From the NCBI GenBank assembly GCA_963557065.1, contig CAUWCT010000071.1, positions 1 to 15,324 on the forward strand: a DNA stretch of 15,324 nt. Reading direction: 5' to 3'. The position numbers and the translations under genes were made by a program. This DNA is from UMGS1370 sp963557065. GTDB taxonomy: Bacteria; Bacillota; Clostridia; Lachnospirales; Lachnospiraceae. This document shows, one piece after another, positions 6,770-14,373 of the stretch. The first letter of the stretch is position 1; every line of letters begins with the position of its first letter. Under the pieces are notes generated by a model, which was not told where the DNA came from, did no database searches, and saw only the letters and a list, made by a program, of their open reading frames with translations.

Positions 6770-6798
6770 TTGCAAAAACCCTGAATCTATGGTATTAT
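6770..6798 (+). promoter_or_regulatory. Sigma-A promoter ahead of rfbA
   Basis: TTGCAA (6770-6775), a 17-bp spacer and TATTAT (6793-6798) lie 25 bp after the prfA stop codon. It is the only good promoter seen until leuA ends, so rfbA, rfbB, rfbD, glmM and leuA may share it. The leader contains a directly repeated CCGGCATA, at 6834-6841 and 6842-6849 or close by. Confidence 0.65.
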
Positions 6799-6862
6799 TA
6801 GCATCAGTACACAACTGACCATATGTGCGCCGGCATATCGTCCGGCATACCAGGAGGATATG

Positions 6863-7753
6863 ATGAAAGGTATTATTTTAGCAGGAGGGAGCGGAACCAG
6901 ACTTTACCCCCTGACCAAGGTAACATCCAAACAGCTTTTGCCAATTTATGACAAACCTATGATTTATTACCCCCTTTCCGTATTGATGAACGCCGGGATT
7001 CGGGATATTTTGCTGATTTCCACCCCGGACGATACGCCAAGATTTAAGGCGCTTTTGGGGGACGGAAAGCAGTTTGGCATTAATTTGTCCTATGCAGTTC
7101 AGGAAAGTCCAGACGGACTGGCTCAGGCATTTATTATTGGTGAAGAGTTTATCGGTGAGGATTCTGTAGCCATGATTCTGGGCGATAACATTTTCCATGG
7201 CCAGGGCTTAAAGAAGCGCCTTCGCGCAGCAGCGGAAAAGGAAAAAGGGGCGACGGTTTTCGGTTATTATGTAGATGATCCGGAGCGGTTTGGCATTGTG
7301 GAGTTTGATGAAAACGGACGGGCTATTTCCATTGAGGAAAAGCCGGAACATCCAAAGTCCAACTACTGCGTAACCGGCCTGTATTTTTATGACAACCGGG
7401 TGGTAGAGTATGCAAAGGCATTAAAGCCGTCTGCCAGAGGAGAACTGGAGATTACGGATTTAAACCGGATTTATCTGGAGAATGGGGAACTGGACGTAAC
7501 CCTGATGGGCCAGGGATTTACCTGGCTGGATACGGGAACCCATGAATCCTTAGTAGAGGCTACCAACTTTGTCAAGACGGTGGAGACCCATCAGCACAGA
7601 AAGATTGCCTGTCTGGAAGAGATTGCCTATTTAAACGGCTGGATTACCAGAGAGCAGGTGCTTGAGGCCTATGAGGTATTAAAGAAGAACCAGTACGGCA
7701 AGTATTTAAAAGACGTATTGGATGGAAAATATGTAGATAAGCTGTACAATTAA
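6863..7753 (+). CDS. rfbA: Glucose-1-phosphate thymidylyltransferase
   Basis: Encodes 296 aa. RmlA/RfbA makes dTDP-glucose from dTTP and glucose-1-phosphate, the first step to dTDP-L-rhamnose. Sequence landmarks are the nucleotide-binding GGSGTRLYPLT (8-18), SKQLLPIYDKPM (22-33), the metal-binding LGDN (106-109), EEKP (158-161) and WLDTGT (221-226). Two adjacent ATG codons lie at 6860 and 6863. AGGAGG at 6852-6857 leaves only 2 nt to the first but 5 nt to the second, and the second gives the family N-terminus MKGIILAGGSG, so it is preferred. Only 20 bp separate it from rfbB. RmlA enzymes are commonly feedback-inhibited by dTDP-rhamnose. Confidence 0.97.
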   Translation: MKGIILAGGSGTRLYPLTKVTSKQLLPIYDKPMIYYPLSVLMNAGIRDILLISTPDDTPRFKALLGDGKQFGINLSYAVQESPDGLAQAFIIGEEFIGEDSVAMILGDNIFHGQGLKKRLRAAAEKEKGATVFGYYVDDPERFGIVEFDENGRAISIEEKPEHPKSNYCVTGLYFYDNRVVEYAKALKPSARGELEITDLNRIYLENGELDVTLMGQGFTWLDTGTHESLVEATNFVKTVETHQHRKIACLEEIAYLNGWITREQVLEAYEVLKKNQYGKYLKDVLDGKYVDKLYN

Positions 7754-7773
7754 AAGCAGACCAGGAGGACGCT

Positions 7774-8796
7774 ATGAAAATTATCGTAACAGGCGGAGCC
7801 GGATTTATCGGCGGCAATTTTGTACATTATATGGTAAACAAATATCCGGAAGATGAGATTATCAACCTGGATTTGCTGACCTATGCAGGAAATTTAGAGA
7901 CATTAAAGCCGGTAGAGGATAAGCCAAACTACCGGTTTATCAAAGGGGATATTGCAGACAGAGAGTTTATTTTCAATCTCTTTGAGACGGAAAAGCCGGA
8001 TGTGATTGTCAACTTTGCGGCAGAAAGCCATGTGGACCGTTCGATTACAGATCCGGAGATTTTTGTGCGGACCAACGTAATGGGAACCACCACGCTTCTG
8101 GATGCCTGCAAGCAGTACGGAATCAAGAGATTTCATCAGGTATCTACAGATGAGGTGTACGGAGATCTGCCATTAGACCGCCCGGATTTATTCTTTACCG
8201 AGGAAACTCCGCTTCACACCTCCAGCCCCTATTCATCCGCAAAGGCCAGCGCAGATTTATTTGTACTGGCATACCACAGAACCTTCGGGCTGCCAGTGAC
8301 GATTTCCAGATGTTCCAATAACTACGGCCCCTACCAGTTCCCGGAGAAGCTGATTCCGTTAATCATCAGCCGGGCGCTGGCAGACGAGGAACTGCCGGTA
8401 TACGGAACAGGAGAGAATGTGAGAGATTGGCTCCATGTGGCAGACCACTGTGAAGCCATTGACTTAATCCTGAAAAAAGGAAAAGAGGGAGAAGTCTACA
8501 ACATCGGCGGGCACAATGAGAAAACCAACTTAGAGGTGGTAAAGACAGTATTAAAGGCATTAAACAAGCCGGAAAGCTTAATCCGCTTTGTAGCAGACCG
8601 TTTGGGGCATGACAGAAGATATGCCATTGATCCGAAGAAGATCGAGACAGAACTTGGCTGGGAGCCCAAGTACAACTTTGATACAGGAATGGAGCAGACC
8701 ATTCAGTGGTATCTGGACAATGAAGACTGGTGGAAACACATCATCAGCGGAGAATACAGCCAGTATTTTGACAGGATGTATGGCAATAAATTATAA
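7774..8796 (+). CDS. rfbB: dTDP-glucose 4,6-dehydratase
   Basis: Encodes 340 aa. This NAD-dependent short-chain dehydrogenase family enzyme turns dTDP-glucose into dTDP-4-keto-6-deoxyglucose, the second rhamnose step. Seen are the NAD-binding GGAGFIG (7-13), the dehydratase signature TDEVYG (125-130) whose Asp and Glu drive water elimination, the catalytic YSSAK (Y153, K157), and the NNYGPYQFPEKLIPL substrate region. The ATG is preceded by AGGAGG. Length matches the family (about 340-355 aa). It is followed by a 164-bp gap, unusually long for this cluster, which carries a hairpin-forming repeat. Confidence 0.97.
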   Translation: MKIIVTGGAGFIGGNFVHYMVNKYPEDEIINLDLLTYAGNLETLKPVEDKPNYRFIKGDIADREFIFNLFETEKPDVIVNFAAESHVDRSITDPEIFVRTNVMGTTTLLDACKQYGIKRFHQVSTDEVYGDLPLDRPDLFFTEETPLHTSSPYSSAKASADLFVLAYHRTFGLPVTISRCSNNYGPYQFPEKLIPLIISRALADEELPVYGTGENVRDWLHVADHCEAIDLILKKGKEGEVYNIGGHNEKTNLEVVKTVLKALNKPESLIRFVADRLGHDRRYAIDPKKIETELGWEPKYNFDTGMEQTIQWYLDNEDWWKHIISGEYSQYFDRMYGNKL

Positions 8797-8801
8797 ATAG
8801 C

Positions 8802-8833
8802 AACAGTTCAGCCATGCGAAGGTGCATGGCTGA
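8802..8833. repeat. Short dispersed repeat with perfect 10-bp hairpin
   Basis: AACAGTTCAGCCATGCGAAG at 8802-8821 is identical to the reverse complement of 1652-1671, the inverted end of the 151-bp element. Here the repeat forms a compact hairpin: TCAGCCATGC (8808-8817), loop GAAGGT, GCATGGCTGA (8824-8833). No T-run follows on either strand, so it is not a standard terminator. It lies between rfbB and rfbD and may be a solo remnant of the element. Confidence 0.55.
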
Positions 8834-8960
8834 GCATTATGATTATCGCGCAACGGGGCGCCTGGAAACAGAAGAGGAAAGCCGCGCAGCAGGTTTTTCT
8901 GCTGTGGGGAAGTTCTGGAGTTTTCGGGCGTTTTTATTAATCAGCAGGAGGAGACGGGAC

Positions 8961-9806
8961 ATGAAAATTCTGATAACCGGATCAAAAGGTCAGTTAGGCC
9001 ATGATTTAATGAATGAATTGGATAAACGGGGAATAGAGTATATTGGCGTAGATGTAGAAGAGATGGATATTACCGACGCAGCGGCATGCCGCAGAGTGAT
9101 TACAGAGGCAGCGCCGGATGCGGTGATTCACTGCGCTGCCTATACTGCCGTAGATGCAGCAGAAGACAATGTAGAATTGTGCCGCAGGATTAATGCGGAA
9201 GGCACGAAACATATTGCGGAAGTCTGCCGGGATTTGGATATTAAAATGATGTATATCAGCACAGATTATGTGTTTAACGGCGAGGGAACCCGTCCATGGG
9301 AGCCGGATGATCACAGAGAACCTTTAAATATTTACGGCCTGACCAAATATGAGGGAGAGGTTTATATTGAACGGCTGGTAAAAAAGTTTTTTACAGTCCG
9401 GATTGCCTGGGTATTTGGGGCCAACGGCAAAAACTTTATTAATACCATGCTTCGCCTGGGAAGAGAAAAAGGAGCAGTCAGTGTGGTAGATGACCAGATC
9501 GGCTCTCCTACGTATACCTATGATCTGGCCCGTCTTTTGGCGGATATGATTCAGACGGAAGAATATGGCCGCTACCATGCGACCAATGAGGGATTATGCA
9601 GCTGGTATGAATTTGCCTGCGAGATTTTCCGCCAGGCAGGAATGACGGATGTAAAGGTAACTCCTGTAGATTCTTCCCAGTTCCCGGCTAAGGCAAAGCG
9701 TCCGAAAAACAGCCGGATGGATCGCTCAAAGCTGGTAGAAAAAGGCTTTGCTCTGCTGCCGACCTGGCAGGACGCGTTGAGCCGTTATCTGAAAGAAATT
9801 GGATAG
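8961..9806 (+). CDS. rfbD: dTDP-4-dehydrorhamnose reductase
   Basis: Encodes 281 aa. RmlD/RfbD reduces dTDP-4-keto-L-rhamnose to dTDP-L-rhamnose, the last step of the pathway. Seen are the nucleotide-binding GSKGQLG (7-13), HCAAYTAVD (57-65), STDYVF (100-105), the catalytic YGLTK (Y125, K129) and RIAWVFG. An open frame extends upstream to 8814, but AGGAGG at 8946-8951, 9 nt before this ATG, and the canonical MKILITGSKGQLG beginning decide the start. The reductase needs the product of the epimerase RfbC, which is not encoded here. The gene is followed after 37 bp by glmM. Confidence 0.96.
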   Translation: MKILITGSKGQLGHDLMNELDKRGIEYIGVDVEEMDITDAAACRRVITEAAPDAVIHCAAYTAVDAAEDNVELCRRINAEGTKHIAEVCRDLDIKMMYISTDYVFNGEGTRPWEPDDHREPLNIYGLTKYEGEVYIERLVKKFFTVRIAWVFGANGKNFINTMLRLGREKGAVSVVDDQIGSPTYTYDLARLLADMIQTEEYGRYHATNEGLCSWYEFACEIFRQAGMTDVKVTPVDSSQFPAKAKRPKNSRMDRSKLVEKGFALLPTWQDALSRYLKEIG

Positions 9807-9843
9807 ACAGCAAAAAGAAAGACAGGGTTTGGAGGACAGCGAA

Positions 9844-11199
9844 ATGGGAAAATATTTTGGAACGGATGGATTTCGAGGCGAGGCAAATGTAACGCTGACC
9901 GTAGAGGACGCGTTTAAGGTAGGACGTTTTCTGGGCTGGTATTATGGACAGAGAAAACCGGATGAACGCACCAGGGTAGTAATTGGGAAAGACACCAGAC
10001 GCAGCAGCTATATGTTTGAATATGCGCTGGTTTCCGGTCTCACTGCTTCCGGAGCAGATGTCTATCTTCTCCATGTTACTACGACTCCCAGTGTGTCATA
10101 TGTGGTCAGAACAGAAGAGTTTGACTGTGGAATTATGATTTCCGCCAGCCATAATCCTTATTACGACAATGGAATCAAAGTGATTAATGAAAAGGGCGAG
10201 AAGCTGGAAGAGAGCGTTATCACAGAAGTCGAGAAATATCTGGATGGAGAACTGGAAGAAATTCCACTTGCAAAAAGGGATCAGATTGGCCGTACAGTGG
10301 ACTTTGCAGCGGGAAGAAACCGCTATATTGGTTATTTGATTTCTCTTGCAACCCGTTCTTTTAAAAATACAAAGGTAGCGCTGGACTGTGCAAACGGAAG
10401 CGCATCTGCGATTGCAAAAAATGTATTCGACGCACTGGGGGCGGAGACACATGTGATTGCCAACGAACCCAATGGGTTAAATATCAATACCGACTGCGGA
10501 TCTACTCATATCGAAAACCTGCAGGCATTTGTAAAACGGGAAGGCTGTGATGTGGGATTTGCATATGACGGAGATGCGGATCGGTGTCTGGCTGTGGATA
10601 AAGACGGCAATCTGGTAGACGGCGATACGATCATGTATATATGCGGAAAATATATGAAAGAGCAGGGAACACTGCCCAACAATACCGTAGTGACTACGAT
10701 TATGTCTAATTTCGGTCTTTATAAAGCTTTTGACAGAGAGGGAATTTCCTACGAAAAGACCGCAGTTGGAGACAAATATGTTTATGAAAATATGTCTGCC
10801 AATGGACATGGTCTGGGCGGCGAACAGTCTGGCCACATTATTTTCAGTAAAAACGCTACGACCGGAGATGGAATCCTTACCTCTTTAAAGGTGATGGAAG
10901 TGATCCTGGAAAAGAAACAGCCGTTGGATAAGCTGGCTTCTGAAATTACCATTTATCCTCAGGTTTTAAAAAATGTCCGGGTAAAAGATAAAACAGCGGC
11001 CCAGGAAGATCCGGATGTAAAGGCAGAAGTGGAAAAAGTGGCAGAGAGTCTGGGAGAGACAGGGCGTATTCTGCTGCGCCAGAGCGGTACAGAGCCGGTG
11101 GTGCGGGTCATGGTAGAAGCGCCAGACCATGAAACCTGTGAAAAGTACGTGGATCAGGTGATTCAGGTAATGGCAACAAAGGGGCATTTTGTGGAGTAA
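9844..11199 (+). CDS. glmM: Phosphoglucosamine mutase (GlmM-type phosphohexomutase)
   Basis: Encodes 451 aa. GlmM interconverts glucosamine-6-phosphate and glucosamine-1-phosphate on the way to UDP-GlcNAc for peptidoglycan. The four active-site loops are present: phosphoserine loop ISASHNP (99-105, Ser102), metal loop DGDADR (242-247), sugar loop GEQSGH (326-331), and phosphate loop RQSGTEP (412-418). The N-terminal GKYFGTDGFRGEAN is GlmM-like. Length fits GlmM (about 445-450) rather than the longer phosphoglucomutases. The ATG at 9844 has GGAGG 8 nt upstream; an in-frame start at 9799 overlaps rfbD and adds a non-conserved tail. A phosphomannomutase or phosphoglucomutase activity cannot be fully excluded, since glmM in Firmicutes more often lies beside cdaA-cdaR. 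Confidence 0.9.
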   Translation: MGKYFGTDGFRGEANVTLTVEDAFKVGRFLGWYYGQRKPDERTRVVIGKDTRRSSYMFEYALVSGLTASGADVYLLHVTTTPSVSYVVRTEEFDCGIMISASHNPYYDNGIKVINEKGEKLEESVITEVEKYLDGELEEIPLAKRDQIGRTVDFAAGRNRYIGYLISLATRSFKNTKVALDCANGSASAIAKNVFDALGAETHVIANEPNGLNINTDCGSTHIENLQAFVKREGCDVGFAYDGDADRCLAVDKDGNLVDGDTIMYICGKYMKEQGTLPNNTVVTTIMSNFGLYKAFDREGISYEKTAVGDKYVYENMSANGHGLGGEQSGHIIFSKNATTGDGILTSLKVMEVILEKKQPLDKLASEITIYPQVLKNVRVKDKTAAQEDPDVKAEVEKVAESLGETGRILLRQSGTEPVVRVMVEAPDHETCEKYVDQVIQVMATKGHFVE

Positions 11200-11241
11200 G
11201 GAAAGAGTTACGGCAGAGAAAAGGAAAGGCGGGGAAGAGTC

Positions 11242-12909
11242 ATGTTAAATTATGAGAGATATAAACGGGTTCCTGTAGTGGATTTCCCGGAGCGCACATG
11301 GCCCAATAAGGAGATTGGGGGAGCGCCTGTCTGGTGCAGCGTGGATTTGAGAGACGGCAATCAGGCTTTGGTGGAGCCCATGGAAGTAGAGGAAAAAATA
11401 GAGATGTTCCAGCACTTAATCAAGCTGGGATTTAAGGAAATTGAGGTGGGATTTCCGGCAGCATCTCAGATCGAATATGATTTTCTTCGCCAGTTAGTGG
11501 AGCGCAAACTGATCCCGGATGACGTGGTGGTTCAGGTATTGGTTCAGTGCAGGGAACATTTGATTAAGCGGACGTTTGACGCCATTCAGGGTGTAAAAAA
11601 AGTAATTGTACATATTTATAATTCAACATCCACCCTTCAGCGGGATGTGGTATTTCATAAGGACAAAGAAGAGGTAAAAGAGATTGCAGTAATCGGCACC
11701 AGGCTGGTGCAGAAGTATGCAAAGGATTATACAGGGGAACTCCAGTTGGAATACTCTCCGGAAAGCTTTACCGGCACAGAGTTAGACTATGCCCTGGAAG
11801 TGTGCACTGCAGTTCAGGAGACCTGGGGGGCCACAAAGGACAAAAAGGTGATTATCAATCTTCCGGCTACGGTGGAGATGAATACCCCTAACGTGTATGC
11901 GGATCAGGTGGAATGGATGAATACTCACTTTAAGAACCGGGAAAGCATTATTCTGAGTATCCATCCTCACAATGACCGGGGAACCGGCATTGCCGCAACA
12001 GAGTTAGCCCTGTTGGCAGGCGCGGAGCGTGTGGAAGGAACGCTGTTTGGAAACGGCGAGCGCACCGGCAATGTGGATATTATGAATATTGCTTACAATA
12101 TGTTCTCTCAGGGGATTGATCCAAAGCTGAATCTTGAAAACATTACAGAGAGTATAGAGGTATATGAGCGGTGCACCAAAATGGACATCCATCCCAGACA
12201 TCCGTATGCAGGAAAACTGGTATTTACTGCTTTTTCCGGCTCTCATCAGGATGCTATCAACAAGGGAATGCAGGCTTTGCATGAGAGAAACAGCCGGTAT
12301 TGGGAAGTTCCCTATCTTCCCATTGATCCAGGCGATATTGGCCGCAGGTACGAGCCGATTGTCCGGATCAACAGCCAGTCTGGAAAAGGCGGCGTAGCTT
12401 TTGTTATGGATACTTTCTACGGATACAAACTTCCAAAGGGAATGCACAAAGAGTTTGCGGATATTATTCAGAAGATTTCGGAGAAGCAGGGAGAGGTTGC
12501 TCCGGAGCAGATTATGGAAGAGTTCCGCAGCAATTACCTGGAGCGCAAAGAGCCAATGCATTTTATCAAATGCCGCATCAGCGATACAGATGTTGGAAAT
12601 GGGGAATTTGCAACTCTTGCCAGGGTTACTTTTATGGACCATGGAGTTGAAAAGACCTTTGAAGGGGTTGGAAACGGCCCCATTGACGCAGTTCAGAGAG
12701 GACTGGAAGAAGCTTTGGGAATCCAGATTCGGGTTATGGACTACAACGAACACGCATTGTCCATTGGTTCCGGCGCACAGGCTGCATCCTATATCCATCT
12801 GGTAGATCTGACAACCGGAAAGGCGACCTATGGCGTAGGCATCAGCTCCAACATCACCAGAGCGTCCATCCGAGGCATTTTCAGCGCTGTAAACAGATTG
12901 TTTTATTAA
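11242..12909 (+). CDS. leuA: 2-isopropylmalate synthase, long type
   Basis: Encodes 555 aa. LeuA condenses acetyl-CoA with 2-ketoisovalerate, the committed step of leucine synthesis. The TIM-barrel catalytic domain carries CSVDLRDGNQAL (32-43), GFKEIEVGFPAAS (63-75), the metal-binding HPHND (241-245) and EGTLFGNGERTGNVD (265-279). A linker and the C-terminal regulatory domain (about 430-555), which binds leucine for feedback inhibition, follow. N-terminus and length fit the type 2 LeuA of Clostridia and Actinobacteria rather than the 510-aa E. coli type. GGGGAAG lies ahead of the ATG. Only 42 bp separate it from glmM, too little for a T-box or peptide attenuator, and leuB, leuC and leuD are not next to it. 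Confidence 0.96.
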   Translation: MLNYERYKRVPVVDFPERTWPNKEIGGAPVWCSVDLRDGNQALVEPMEVEEKIEMFQHLIKLGFKEIEVGFPAASQIEYDFLRQLVERKLIPDDVVVQVLVQCREHLIKRTFDAIQGVKKVIVHIYNSTSTLQRDVVFHKDKEEVKEIAVIGTRLVQKYAKDYTGELQLEYSPESFTGTELDYALEVCTAVQETWGATKDKKVIINLPATVEMNTPNVYADQVEWMNTHFKNRESIILSIHPHNDRGTGIAATELALLAGAERVEGTLFGNGERTGNVDIMNIAYNMFSQGIDPKLNLENITESIEVYERCTKMDIHPRHPYAGKLVFTAFSGSHQDAINKGMQALHERNSRYWEVPYLPIDPGDIGRRYEPIVRINSQSGKGGVAFVMDTFYGYKLPKGMHKEFADIIQKISEKQGEVAPEQIMEEFRSNYLERKEPMHFIKCRISDTDVGNGEFATLARVTFMDHGVEKTFEGVGNGPIDAVQRGLEEALGIQIRVMDYNEHALSIGSGAQAASYIHLVDLTTGKATYGVGISSNITRASIRGIFSAVNRLFY

Positions 12910-12942
12910 TGATTTAATATATTGCTAAATATTCGTGCAAAT

Positions 12943-12961
12943 GGCATATACTATAATTGCC
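12943..12961 (+). promoter_or_regulatory. Putative antitoxin promoter -10 with overlapping operator
   Basis: TATAAT (12952-12957) lies inside an imperfect palindrome, GGCATA...ATTGCC (12943-12961), 21 bp before the antitoxin ATG. DinJ/RelB antitoxins repress their own promoters by binding palindromes over the -10 region, so the arrangement fits. No good -35 box was found at standard spacing. Confidence 0.35.
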
Positions 12962-12981
12962 AGAGGAAAGGGGTTGATAGG

Positions 12982-13260
12982 ATGACTGGAAATACTACAA
13001 ACATCAGTATTTGCATGGACGCAGATTTGAAAGCGCAGGCGGACGCATTGTTTAATGAACTCGGTATGAACCTGACTACAGCATTTAACATCTTTGTGCG
13101 TCAGTCGCTTCGTGAGGGCGGCATCCCCTTTGAAGTGAAGCTTGAACGGCCCAATAAGGAAACGGTTGCTGCTATGCTGGAAGCAGAAAGGATTGCAAAA
13201 GACCCGTCTGTAAAGGGCTACAATGACCTTGACGAGTTATTTGCCGACTTGAAAAGATGA
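12982..13260 (+). CDS. RelB/DinJ-family antitoxin, apparently orphaned
   Basis: Encodes 92 aa. The N-terminal ribbon-helix-helix DNA-binding domain reads NISICMDADLKAQADALFNE (residues 6-25) then LGMNLTTAFNIFVRQSLREG, the hallmark of RelB/DinJ antitoxins: one strand, helix 1, a turn with G-M/L-T-T-A, then helix 2. The C-terminal part (about 55-92, ending in DLDELFADLKR) is the region that wraps the toxin. The ATG is chosen for AGGAAAGGGG 9 nt upstream; an in-frame ATG at 12922 lies before the promoter. The normal partner is a YafQ/RelE-type mRNA interferase read from an overlapping ATGA. Here that toxin survives only as a C-terminal stub. The antitoxin could still self-regulate or neutralise a related toxin elsewhere. 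Confidence 0.85.
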   Translation: MTGNTTNISICMDADLKAQADALFNELGMNLTTAFNIFVRQSLREGGIPFEVKLERPNKETVAAMLEAERIAKDPSVKGYNDLDELFADLKR

Positions 13261-13330
13261 AAAAAACAAAAATGTTCTGGTTCTGACGCTGGCCCGTACC
13301 GGCACACACAGCGATTTGTTCGGCAAATAA
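13257..13330 (+). pseudogene. Truncated YafQ/RelE-type toxin remnant
   Basis: An ATG at 13257 overlaps the antitoxin stop codon (ATGA), as expected for a toxin start, but that frame reads only MKKTKMFWF before a stop codon. In another frame, codons from 13274 to a TAA at 13328-13330 give VLVLTLARTGTHSDLFGK. This matches the conserved end of YafQ-type toxins (pattern L.L.R.GTHSDLF), which includes the catalytic-region His and the final Phe. The central part, about 70 codons, is missing. The simplest reading is an internal deletion that joined the first few codons to the last 18 out of frame. The product would be inactive. Confidence 0.75.
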
Positions 13331-13374
13331 GTCGTTTGCCGTTGTATGGGGAAACTACAGGGGCAACACACCTC

Positions 13375-13429
13375 AAAAAAGGGCTGTCCGCTTCACGATT
13401 TACCAATCGTTAAAGCGACAGCCCCTTTT
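13375..13429. terminator. Bidirectional terminator between the antitoxin locus and transketolase
   Basis: GGGCTGTCCGCTT (13381-13393) pairs with AAGCGACAGCCC (13413-13424) with one bulged C. An inner perfect hairpin ACGATT-TACC-AATCGT (13395-13410) caps the stem. A six-A run lies on the left (13375-13380) and CTTTT on the right, so a U-tract is present on either strand. It separates convergent transcription units. Confidence 0.8.
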
Positions 13430-13447
13430 CATTTGCATATCACGTTT

Positions 13448-14371
13448 TTATAAACTCTTTACAGCTTCCACAATATGTCTGGAAGTCAAACCATATTCTT
13501 CTAACAGAGCAGCCGGAGTACCGGACTGACCAAACTTGTCTGCGATTCCAATTTTTCTAAATTTGAAATCACCGTTTCCAATCAGAACATCTGCTACTGC
13601 ATCGCCTAAACCGCCGATAACAGAGTGTTCTTCAACCGTAAGCACTTTTTTACACTTTCCTGCGCTCTTTAAAATCGTTTCTCTGTCAATGGGTTTAATC
13701 GTATGGACATTGATAACTTCCGCATGGATACCTTCGGCTGCTAAGGCTTTGGCAGCTTCCAGGGATTCATTTACCATAATGCCGCAGGCGAAGATAGCAA
13801 CGTCGCTGCCTTCGCAAAGTACATTGGCTTTGCCCAGTTCAAAAGGCATATCCTCTTCAAAAACAACAGAAGGCATTCTGGCTGTGCGCAGGTAAGCAGG
13901 CCCCTTCATATCTACCAGGGCTTTTACTGCCCGCTTTGCCTCATTCGCATCACAGGGAACCACTACAGTCATGCCTGGAATGACTCTCATCAGGGCAATA
14001 TCTTCAATGGCCTGGTGGCTTCCGCCGTCTTCTCCCAAAGTAACGCCTGCATGGGAAAAAGCAAATTTTACATTAAATTTGGAATAAGCACATCCATTGC
14101 GGACCTGGTCGTAAGCGCGTCCGGTACCGAATATTGCAAATGTGCTTACAAAGGGAATATACCCCATAGCGGCTAAACCGGCAGCCATATCTACCATATT
14201 GGCCTCTGCAATACCGGCGTTAAAGAAACGTTCCGGGAATTTGTCAGCAAACTTGTAGGTCATGGTGGAGTGGGAAAGATCCGCGTCCAGAGCCACGATT
14301 TTGTCGTTGACTGCGCCTAATTCCTCCAGGGCCTCGCCGTAAGCAACCCGAATGGCTTTCTTCTCACTCAT
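13448..14371 (-). CDS. Transketolase, C-terminal subunit
   Basis: Encodes 307 aa from the ATG at 14369-14371, preceded by GGAGG with a 7-nt spacer. A TTG six bases further upstream sits too close to the ribosome binding site. It carries the pyrimidine-binding and C-terminal domains: the catalytic glutamate in NAGIAEANM (51-59, Glu57 contacting the cofactor aminopyrimidine), FSTFAIFG-like loop (VSTFAIFGTGRAYDQVR), HAGVTLGEDGGSHQ (107-120), and HTIKPID in the C-terminal domain. With the N-terminal subunit it forms a split transketolase that moves two-carbon ketol units in the non-oxidative pentose phosphate pathway. Only 2 bp separate it from the upstream subunit's stop codon. DXP synthase is single-chain and longer, and pyruvate dehydrogenase E1 has different motifs, so transketolase is preferred. 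Confidence 0.92.
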   Translation of the reverse strand: MSEKKAIRVAYGEALEELGAVNDKIVALDADLSHSTMTYKFADKFPERFFNAGIAEANMVDMAAGLAAMGYIPFVSTFAIFGTGRAYDQVRNGCAYSKFNVKFAFSHAGVTLGEDGGSHQAIEDIALMRVIPGMTVVVPCDANEAKRAVKALVDMKGPAYLRTARMPSVVFEEDMPFELGKANVLCEGSDVAIFACGIMVNESLEAAKALAAEGIHAEVINVHTIKPIDRETILKSAGKCKKVLTVEEHSVIGGLGDAVADVLIGNGDFKFRKIGIADKFGQSGTPAALLEEYGLTSRHIVEAVKSL

Positions 14372-14373
14372 AA

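Noticed and set aside
8808..8833. Rho-independent terminator between rfbB and rfbD
   Set aside because: The hairpin is perfect but no T-run follows on either strand.
8814..8960. N-terminal extension of rfbD (in-frame ATG at 8814)
   Set aside because: The extension begins inside the hairpin repeat, has no ribosome binding site and is not RfbD-like. The ATG at 8961 has AGGAGG and the canonical MKILITG start.
9799..9843. Upstream start of glmM overlapping rfbD
   Set aside because: It adds 15 polar residues without similarity to GlmM. The ATG at 9844 has GGAGG at 8 nt and the family N-terminus MGKYFGTDG.
11200..11241. Possible leucine T-box or attenuator before leuA
   Set aside because: The gap is only 42 bp and contains a ribosome binding site but no stem-loop set.
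12004..12798. 264-codon minus-strand open frame opposite leuA
   Set aside because: It is antisense to the conserved leuA catalytic and regulatory domains, has Cys/Ser-rich composition and no recognisable family. It is a frame shadow.
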